From assembly GCA_963762425.1 (NCBI GenBank), contig CAVXKY010000018.1, positions 17,488-81,487 on the forward strand: a stretch of 64,000 nt of DNA, written 5' to 3'. Within the stretch, counting starts at the first letter, position 1, and every line of letters begins with the position of its first letter. This DNA comes from REEB95 sp963762425 (GTDB lineage Bacteria; Pseudomonadota; Alphaproteobacteria; ATCC43930; CGMCC-115725). Below are positions 58,081 through 64,000 of the stretch, one piece after another. Under the pieces are notes generated by a model that saw only the letters and a list, made by a program, of their open reading frames with translations, had not been told where the DNA came from and ran no database searches. The position numbers were made by a program, and so were the translations under genes.

Positions 58081-59574
58081 TCACCCCTTCGGCCGCATGG
58101 TGGGAAAGGCGATGACGTCGCGGATCGACGGGCTGTCGGTGAGCAACATCACCAGCCGGTCGATGCCGATGCCGAGGCCGCCCGCGGGCGGCATGCCGTA
58201 TTCGAGCGCCAGCACGAAATCGGCGTCCAAGGGCTGCGCCTCCTCGTCGCCCGCCTGGCGCGCCTCCATTTGCGCCTCGAAGCGCTTCAACTGGTCCAGG
58301 GGATCGTTGATCTCGGAGAAGGCGTTGGCCACTTCCCAGCCGTTGATATAGGTCTCGAAACGCTCGGTGAGGCGCGGATCGCTCCGGTCCGCCTTGGCCA
58401 AGGGCGAGATGTCGCGCGGGAAACCGGTTACGTGGATGGGCTGGATCAGCCCCGCTTCGACCTTGGCGGCGAAGGCGCCTTCGAGCGCATGGCCCCAGGA
58501 GGCGTGTTTGGGCAGCTCCGCGCCGAGCTTCTTCGCCGCGTCGCGCGCGGATGCCGCGTCCTTGAACGCGAGGAAATCGACGCCGGTCTTGTCCTTCACC
58601 AGCTCGGCCATGGATTTGCGCGGCCAAGGGCCTTTGAGTTCGATGGCGTTCTTACCGTAGGGGATGCGGGTCGCGCCCAGCACCTCTTGCGCGATCGAGC
58701 CGATCAGATATTCCGCCATCTCCATCATGGCGGTGTAGTCGACGAAGGCCTGGTAAAGCTCAAGCGAGGTGAATTCGGGATTGTGGCGCGGCGAGATGCC
58801 CTCGTTGCGGAAATTGCGGTTGATCTCGAACAGCTTGTCGGAAAGCCCGCCGATCAGCAGCCGCTTCAGGTGCAACTCGGGCGCCACCCGCATATAGAGG
58901 TCGAGATCGAGCGCGTTGTGATGCGTGACGAAGGGCTTGGCCGAGGCGCCGCCCGGCACGGCGTGGAGCATCGGGGTTTCGACCTCGAGAAAGCCGCGCT
59001 CGATCAGCAGGCGGCGCATCACCGCGACGATGCGCGAGCGGCGGCGCAGGGTTTCGCGGCTGTCCTCGTTCATGATGAGGTCGAGATAGCGCTGGCGGTA
59101 ACGGGTCTCGAGGTCGGTGAGGCCGTGGAATTTCTCCGGCAGCGGCATCAGCGCCTTGGCCAGCACGGCGAGCTCGCCGCCGTTGACGGTCAACTCGCCG
59201 CGCGGCGTGCGCCGCACCAGGCCCGTTACGCCGAGGATGTCGCCCAAATCCAGCAGCGGCAGGATCGCCAACCCCCCGGCGGAGAGCTTGTCCTTGTGGT
59301 TGAAGACCTGGATCTTGCCGGTCGAGTCATGCAGATCGATGAACATGCCGCTGTTGCGGATGGCGCGGATGCGGCCCGCCACCGAAACCCTGTCCTGGGT
59401 TTCGGTCCCGGCGGGCAAATCCTTGTACAGGGCGTTGAGCTCGGATGAAGAGGCGCTGACCGCGAAGCCGTAAGGGTAAGGATCGACGCCGAGCTCCTTG
59501 AGCTTGGCGAGCTTCTCCAGCCGCTGGGCGCGGTATTGGTTGTCTTGTTCTTCTTCATCCCGTTTTTCCGCCAT
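58081..59574 (-). CDS. lysS: Lysyl-tRNA synthetase, class II
   Basis: A 497-residue enzyme that charges tRNA-Lys. The OB-fold anticodon domain (about 60-150) contains VAGRIRAIRNSGMFIDLHDS. Class II motif 1 lies around RYRQRYLDLIMNEDSRETLR, motif 2 is FEINRNFRNEGISPRHNPEF and motif 3 is GGLGIGIDRLVMLLTDSPSI, ending in IRDVIAFPTMRPKG. ATG at 59574 follows GGGGGAAAG. It is intact and last in the hldE-ABC-lysS group. Confidence 0.96.
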   Translation of the reverse strand: MAEKRDEEEQDNQYRAQRLEKLAKLKELGVDPYPYGFAVSASSSELNALYKDLPAGTETQDRVSVAGRIRAIRNSGMFIDLHDSTGKIQVFNHKDKLSAGGLAILPLLDLGDILGVTGLVRRTPRGELTVNGGELAVLAKALMPLPEKFHGLTDLETRYRQRYLDLIMNEDSRETLRRRSRIVAVMRRLLIERGFLEVETPMLHAVPGGASAKPFVTHHNALDLDLYMRVAPELHLKRLLIGGLSDKLFEINRNFRNEGISPRHNPEFTSLELYQAFVDYTAMMEMAEYLIGSIAQEVLGATRIPYGKNAIELKGPWPRKSMAELVKDKTGVDFLAFKDAASARDAAKKLGAELPKHASWGHALEGAFAAKVEAGLIQPIHVTGFPRDISPLAKADRSDPRLTERFETYINGWEVANAFSEINDPLDQLKRFEAQMEARQAGDEEAQPLDADFVLALEYGMPPAGGLGIGIDRLVMLLTDSPSIRDVIAFPTMRPKG

Positions 59575-59607
59575 CTTTCCCCCGGATGGTTCCTTGTAAC
59601 GGCTTGG

Positions 59608-59737
59608 CGGCAAAGCGCAACTGGCTTGCGGCGCAACTCTTTTAAGGTTTAGCCGGGCTTCGCCCGGCGGGGGCGGTAAAGCGCAACTGGCTTGCGGCGG
59701 GATTCTTCAGGTTTTGGCCGGGCTTGGTCCGGCGGGA
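59608..59737. repeat. Tandem about 63-bp duplication at the 3' end of the SbmA-like gene
   Basis: CGG-C/T-AAAGCGCAACTGGCTTGCGGCG starts at 59608 and again at 59674, and each copy continues with AGGTTT-GCCGGGCTT and CCGGCGGG. The second copy covers the end of the ABC gene; the first is an intergenic relic of that gene's tail. It points to a recent tandem duplication between this gene and lysS. Confidence 0.75.
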
Positions 59738-61464
59738 GCCTTGAACGCCGCCAGATCGACGACGCGATCGTGAAAGGCCTTGAGGCTTTCGCGGTGGCCG
59801 ACGCTGACCAATGTCGGCCGCCAAACGCCCTGGCGCAGCCGCCGGTAGAATTCGCTCTCGGTCGATTCGTCGAGCGCCGAGGTGGCTTCGTCGAGGAAGA
59901 GCAGATCGGGCTTGGCCAGGAAGACGCGCGCGAAGGCCAGACGCTGCTGCTCGCCCAAGGAGAGCCGCTGCGGCCAGTCCTCGGCCTCGTCGAGCCGGCC
60001 GGCAAACGCGCCGAGGCCGACCGATTCGAGCGCCTCGGCCAGCTTGGCGGCGGGCTCGTCGCCGGCGTTGCGCGGATAGGCCAACGCGTCCCGAAGCGAA
60101 CCCAAGGGCAGATAAGGCCGCTGCGGCAGGAACAAGGCCTGGCCCTGCCCGAGGCGGATGTCACCCGCGCCGAAGGGCCAGATGCCGGCGAGCGCGCGCA
60201 ACAGCGTGCTCTTGCCGATTCCGTTGGGGCCGGTGACCAGGATCGCCTCGCCGGGCGCCACCTCGAGCGAAACGTCCCGCAACAGCCCGGTCCCGTCGGG
60301 CAGATCGAGGGCGAGATTTTTCACTTCCAGGCCCCGGCCCGAACGGATTTCGCGGATCGCCTGCGGCGCGCGCAAGGATTGGGAGATTTCCTCCATGCGC
60401 GCGTCGAAGGTGCCGAGGCGCTGGGTCACCGCCGCCCAGTTCGCGATCTCGGGATAGGCGTTGATGATGAAGGAAAGCGAGGCCTGGACCGTGGAAAAGG
60501 CGTCGATCACCTGCATCAGCCCGCCGAGCGCGATTTCCTTGGCGAAATAGCGCGGCGACACCACGATCACCGGGAAGATCACCGCCACCTGGGCGTAGCC
60601 CGAGGTGAGCCAGTTCAAAAGCTTGCGGCGTTTCATGATCCGCCAGAAGTTGTCGTAGAGGAACGAAAAGCGTTGCCGGAAGATGTGGAGTTCCGGCTCC
60701 TCGCCGCCGTAGAGCGCGACGCTTTCGGCGTTCTCGCGCAAACGCACCAGGCTGTAGCGGAAATCGGCCTCGTAACGCTGCTGCGCGAAATTGAGCGGTA
60801 TCAGCGGCCGGCCGAACTTGATGGTGAGCCAGGTGCCGAAGCCGGCATAGACCAGCGCCGCCCACACCAGATAGGCCGGGATGTGGACGCTGCCCCAGCC
60901 GTAGAGCGGGATTTCGGCCGGACCCGAGAGCCCCCACAGGATCACCAGGAACGAGCCCAATTCCACCACCGAGGTCAAGAGCCCGAGCGTCAGCGTCATC
61001 ACATAGGAGGTGAACTGGTTCAAATCCTCGGAGATGCGCTGGTCGGGGTTGTCGGTGGTCTGGCCGTGGAGCTGCATCCGGAAATAGGTGCGGCCGGCGA
61101 GCCAGCGCATGAGATAGCGCTTGGTGAGCCAGCGCCGCCAGCGGATCTGGAGCATCTGCTGGAGATAAAGCGCATAGACCGACATCGCCATGCTGGCGGC
61201 GGCCAGGCCGCAGAAGATGCCGAGCTGGCGGAAGAATTCGGGCGCGTTGAATTCCTGCAGCGCGTTGTAGAAGGCGTTGTTCCACTGGTTGATGCGCACG
61301 TCGATATAGACGTTGCCGAGATTGAGCGCGATCACCGTGAGCGCCAGCGCCCAGGCGGAGCGCGATTCTTCCGAGGTCCAGTAATGCTTGGCCAGGTTCC
61401 AGGCGACGTGCAGCATGTTGCGCCGCGCGCCGTTGATCGCCGGGCCGGGCGGCGCGTCGTCCAT
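59707..61464 (-). CDS. SbmA/BacA/YddA-like ABC protein (membrane plus ATPase)
   Basis: A 585-residue fused exporter-type half transporter. The ABC_membrane_2 domain (about 20-310) has QWNNAFYNALQEFNAPEFFR, QIRWRRWLTKRYLMRWLAGR and DNPDQRISEDLNQFTSYVMT, typical of the SbmA/BacA peptide-uptake and YddA groups. The ATPase has Walker A LVTGPNGIGKSTLLRALAGI, signature PQRLSLGEQQRLAFARVFLA and Walker B LLFLDEATSALDESTESEFY. BacA-like proteins take up peptides and affect very-long-chain fatty acids in rhizobia. It is 48 bp after hldE. Confidence 0.88.
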   Translation of the reverse strand: MDDAPPGPAINGARRNMLHVAWNLAKHYWTSEESRSAWALALTVIALNLGNVYIDVRINQWNNAFYNALQEFNAPEFFRQLGIFCGLAAASMAMSVYALYLQQMLQIRWRRWLTKRYLMRWLAGRTYFRMQLHGQTTDNPDQRISEDLNQFTSYVMTLTLGLLTSVVELGSFLVILWGLSGPAEIPLYGWGSVHIPAYLVWAALVYAGFGTWLTIKFGRPLIPLNFAQQRYEADFRYSLVRLRENAESVALYGGEEPELHIFRQRFSFLYDNFWRIMKRRKLLNWLTSGYAQVAVIFPVIVVSPRYFAKEIALGGLMQVIDAFSTVQASLSFIINAYPEIANWAAVTQRLGTFDARMEEISQSLRAPQAIREIRSGRGLEVKNLALDLPDGTGLLRDVSLEVAPGEAILVTGPNGIGKSTLLRALAGIWPFGAGDIRLGQGQALFLPQRPYLPLGSLRDALAYPRNAGDEPAAKLAEALESVGLGAFAGRLDEAEDWPQRLSLGEQQRLAFARVFLAKPDLLFLDEATSALDESTESEFYRRLRQGVWRPTLVSVGHRESLKAFHDRVVDLAAFKAPAGPSPAKT

Positions 61465-61512
61465 CGCCGGGCCGGGAGGAGAAACGATGGCGATGTCCGG
61501 TCTCCGGCGGCG

Positions 61513-62970
61513 CTAGCGCGACGCGCGCGCGATGGTGGCGGTGGTGCTGTAGCCGGGAACCAGCTCGGCCAGCACAACCTTGCCGCCGTAACCCTGCACG
61601 ATGTCGGCGCCCACCACCTCGTTGAGCTTGTAATCGGCGCCCTTCACCAGCACTTCGGGGCGGATTTCCTTGATGAGTTCGACCGGGGTGTCGGCGTCGA
61701 ACACCACCACCAGATCGACGTCCGCGAGCGAGGCGAGCACGGCGGCGCGCGCCGCTTCGTTCTGCACCGGACGGCCCGGGCCCTTGAGGCGCTGGACCGA
61801 GGCGTCGCTGTTGATGCCCACCACCAGCCGGTCGCAGGCCTTGCGCGCCTGCTCCAAGAGCGCGACGTGGCCGGGATGGATCAGGTCGAAGCAGCCGTTG
61901 GTGAAGCCCAGCTTGAGCCCGTTGCGCCGCCAGCGCGCGACATGGTCGAGCGCCAAGGGCAGCGGCAGCACCTTGCGGCTTTTGAGGGTGTCGCGGTCGA
62001 TGAGCGCGGAGGACAATTCCTTGGCCTCGACCACCGCGGTGCCGACCTTGCCGACGACGATGCCGGCGGCGGCGTTGGCCAGGCTCGCGGCGTCCAGGAG
62101 CGAGGCTCCGGCCGCCACCGCCGCGCCCAGCGCCGCCATCACCGTGTCGCCCGCGCCCGAGACGTCATAGACCTCGCGTGCCTCGGCCCACAGGCGGTGC
62201 ACCTTGTCCTTGCCTTCGACCAGGATCATGCCGTCCTTGCCGCAGGAAACCAGCATCGCGGCAAAGCCGTGCCGTTTCATCTGCTCGAGCGCGGCCGCCA
62301 CCACCTCGTCGTCGCCGTCGAGCGAAACGCCCGCCGCCTGGCCCAGCTCGCGGCGATTGGGTTTCAGCAGAGTGGCGCCGCGATAGATCGAATAGTCGCT
62401 GCCCTTGGGATCGACGATCACCGGGCGCTTGGAATCGCGCGCGGCCTTGATGATCTCCGCCGCCATGCCGCCGCCCAGCACGCCCTTGGCGTAATCCGAC
62501 AGGATCACCAGCTGGTAATGGCCGAGCGCGGGTTTGAGCTGCGCCAGCAGATCGGCGCGCAGCTCCGCGCCCAAAGGCTCGATGCGTTCCTGGTCGGCGC
62601 GCAGCAATTGCTGATTGTCGGCGATGTAGCGGGTCTTGACCGGCGTCACGCGGTTGCGCGCCGCCAGCAGATGGGCTTCGGCGTTGCCGAGCGCGGCCAT
62701 CATGCGCGAGATATCGCGGCCGGCCGGATCGTTCCCCGTGACGGAAATGAAACAGGTCTCGGCCCCGAGCGCGTGGAGATTGCGCACCACGTTGCCGGCG
62801 CCGCCCAGGCGGCTTTCCTCGCCCTCGACATGCAGCACCGGCACCGGCGCCTCGGGCGAGATGCGTTCGACCCGGCCGCGGATATAATGGTCGAGCATGA
62901 CGTCGCCGACGCAAATCACGCGCGTGCGGGCAAGCGCCTCGACCAAGGCGACGAGATCGGTCTGGGCCAT
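61513..62970 (-). CDS. hldE: Bifunctional heptose-7-phosphate kinase/heptose-1-phosphate adenylyltransferase
   Basis: A 485-residue enzyme of ADP-heptose synthesis for the lipopolysaccharide core. The N-terminal PfkB-type kinase has VICVGDVMLDHYIRGRVERI, RLGGAGNVVRNLHALGAETC and DVSGAGDTVMAALGAAVAAG. The C-terminal nucleotidyltransferase has LKLGFTNGCFDLIHPGHVAL and VGINSDASVQRLKGPGRPVQ. ATG at 62970 follows AGAGGAA; the longer reading adds 12 unsupported residues. First gene of the minus-strand group leading to lysS. Confidence 0.95.
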   Translation of the reverse strand: MAQTDLVALVEALARTRVICVGDVMLDHYIRGRVERISPEAPVPVLHVEGEESRLGGAGNVVRNLHALGAETCFISVTGNDPAGRDISRMMAALGNAEAHLLAARNRVTPVKTRYIADNQQLLRADQERIEPLGAELRADLLAQLKPALGHYQLVILSDYAKGVLGGGMAAEIIKAARDSKRPVIVDPKGSDYSIYRGATLLKPNRRELGQAAGVSLDGDDEVVAAALEQMKRHGFAAMLVSCGKDGMILVEGKDKVHRLWAEAREVYDVSGAGDTVMAALGAAVAAGASLLDAASLANAAAGIVVGKVGTAVVEAKELSSALIDRDTLKSRKVLPLPLALDHVARWRRNGLKLGFTNGCFDLIHPGHVALLEQARKACDRLVVGINSDASVQRLKGPGRPVQNEAARAAVLASLADVDLVVVFDADTPVELIKEIRPEVLVKGADYKLNEVVGADIVQGYGGKVVLAELVPGYSTTATIARASR

Positions 62971-63039
62971 GGCGTTCCTCTTATGGCCTGGCATGGATAC
63001 TGGCAAGCAAAACCCGCCGGGATAACCTATATTTCAAGC

Positions 63040-63811
63040 ATGAAAGCCGAGTCCCAGAAGAAGGGTAGCGTAGGCCCTGCACCCAGGGTACCGGCGGGCG
63101 AGCGCGTTTACGCGATCGGCGACGTGCACGGCCGACTCGACCTGCTGAAGCGCCTGCTCGGGCGCATCCGGGAGGACGCGGCCCAGGCCAAATCCCTGCG
63201 CAAATCCCTGGTCTATCTCGGCGATTACGTCGACCGGGGGCCCGAATCCAAGGGCGTGATCGATCTGCTGCTGAGCCGGCCGATGAAAGACGCCGGGTTC
63301 GAGGAAATTCCCCTCATGGGCAATCACGAGGACATATTGCTGCAATTCCTCGCCGATGTCCGGGTCGGCCCGCATTGGTTCGCCTATGGCGGGATGGCGA
63401 CGCTCGAAAGCTACGGCGTGCGCCCGCCCCGGCTGATGGCCGCGGAGGAGGATCTGGTCCGCGCCCAGCGCGAGCTCGCGGCAAAGATTCCCTTGGCCCA
63501 TCTCGAATTCCTGCGCCGCATGAAGCTGAAGCACGAGGAAGGCGATTATCTCTTCGTCCATGCGGGGTTGCGCCCCGGCGTGGCCCTGATCAGCAGATCG
63601 GGCAGGATTTGATGTGGATTCGCGACGAGTTCCTTCAAGCAACGCCGATTTCGGCAAGCTGGTGGTGCACGGCCACACCATCGCCGAAGAGCCGCAGGTG
63701 AAGGCCAACCGCATCGGCATCGACACCGGCGCCTATGCCACCGGAGTACTCACGGCCCTGGTGCTGGAAGGAAACGAGCGGCGGTTTCTGCAGACGGCAG
63801 CGCAGGAATAA
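63040..63811 (+). CDS. Metallophosphoesterase/PPP-family phosphatase (two frameshifts)
   Basis: About 257 residues after two one-base losses are repaired (near 63590 and 63635). The metal motifs are VYAIGDVHGRLDLLKRLLGR, SLVYLGDYVDRGPESKGVID, LMGNHEDILLQFLAD and the C-terminal LVVHGHTIAEEPQVKANRIG, the PrpA/ApaH-like serine/threonine phosphatase layout. The middle segment QQIGQDLMWIRDEFLQ is in its own frame. No strong ribosome site precedes ATG at 63040; a short leader or leaderless start is possible. Substrate unknown. Confidence 0.82.
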
Positions 63812-63826
63812 AACAGGCGCGCGATT

Positions 63827-63970
63827 CTAAAAAATATGCCGGCCGATCAGATAAAGCGCGAGCCAGGGCGTGGCGGCCAATGCCGCCCAGACCAGGGCCT
63901 TGACGAAATCGAACGACGAAGCCGGTTTCGAGATGGCGAAATAATTGGCGCGTTCGGCCTTGAAGCTCAT
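63827..63970 (-). CDS. 47-residue single-helix membrane protein
   Basis: SFKAERANYFAISKPASSFD is followed by one hydrophobic helix (VKALVWAALAATPWLALYLI) and GRHIF. ATG follows GGGAGTTCCCCC. It converges on the phosphatase gene with a 15-bp gap. Function unknown; the clear start signal and helix argue for a real gene. Confidence 0.6.
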   Translation of the reverse strand: MSFKAERANYFAISKPASSFDFVKALVWAALAATPWLALYLIGRHIF

Positions 63971-64000
63971 GGGGGAACTCCCGGTTGCGCCCCGAGCATC

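Noticed and set aside
59692..63612. Very long open frame on the plus strand opposite hldE and the SbmA-like gene
   Set aside because: Only its last part (from 63040) matches a family; the rest is antisense to two clear genes and is a by-product of high GC.

Overview
This window is high-GC chromosomal DNA from an alphaproteobacterium, most likely Rhizobiales or Rhodospirillales. The grounds are long operons with ATGA/GTGA overlaps, a cyclic beta-glucan synthase, an E. coli-type HldE, small alphaproteobacterial stress-protein families and NitT/TauT-type ABC clusters. About 20 single-base frameshifts interrupt otherwise intact, conserved genes. Most are one extra base in or beside a G/C run, so the sequence is probably an imperfectly polished draft rather than a chromosome full of pseudogenes. 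I annotate these genes across the break and give its position.

Layout. 0.1-5.3 kb: a three-subunit molybdenum hydroxylase (CoxM/S/L-like) operon followed by a Tat-exported substrate-binding protein, divergent from a tetR gene that is coupled to an acyl-CoA-dehydrogenase-fold monooxygenase (5.3-7.2 kb). 7.3-8.2 kb: a 3-hydroxyisobutyrate-dehydrogenase-like reductase. 8.3-10.5 kb: an iron-uptake operon (cupredoxin, FTR1 permease, predicted outer-membrane protein) behind a 16/19 Fur box. 10.9-21.0 kb: an accessory region of small exported or stress proteins (Spy-like, CsbD, DUF3309, ferritin-like, YXWGXW, GlsB), interrupted by a 3,481-bp element with 22-bp perfect terminal inverted repeats, an IS1-like DDE transposase and six passenger genes.

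21.4-36.3 kb: one tightly packed minus-strand operon. It encodes transketolase, a transaldolase/glucose-6-phosphate isomerase fusion, 6-phosphogluconate dehydrogenase, glucose-6-phosphate dehydrogenase, a Cof-type phosphatase, ribulose-phosphate epimerase, 6-phosphogluconolactonase, a ROK (polyphosphate-type) glucokinase, a GH39 glycosidase, a glucoamylase-fold protein and a MerA-like flavoprotein whose first redox cysteine is replaced by arginine. Together these would release glucose, phosphorylate it and run the pentose phosphate pathway, giving NADPH and sugar phosphates. Divergent from it is an 8.5-kb cyclic beta-1,2-glucan synthase gene (36.9-45.5 kb).

46-53 kb: an ABC importer operon (CMD-family protein, ATPase, binding protein, two permeases, alpha/beta hydrolase) followed by an M24-fold protein that appears to lack metal ligands. 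53.2-58.1 kb: dgkA, divergent from a double-permease/ATPase cluster and a Bcr/CflA-type MFS exporter. 58.1-63.0 kb: hldE, an SbmA/YddA-like ABC protein and lysS on the minus strand. The window ends with a metallophosphoesterase and a 47-residue membrane protein.

The best leads are the cargo-bearing IS1-like element and a motif, GTAGTTTCCGA, with five exact copies and two variants. All five exact copies lie upstream of a gene in the same orientation: a Spy-like gene, two other exported-protein genes including the YXWGXW gene, the transketolase operon and a 53-codon gene. This suggests one response regulator links the stress genes to the pentose phosphate operon. No tRNA, rRNA or CRISPR array was seen.
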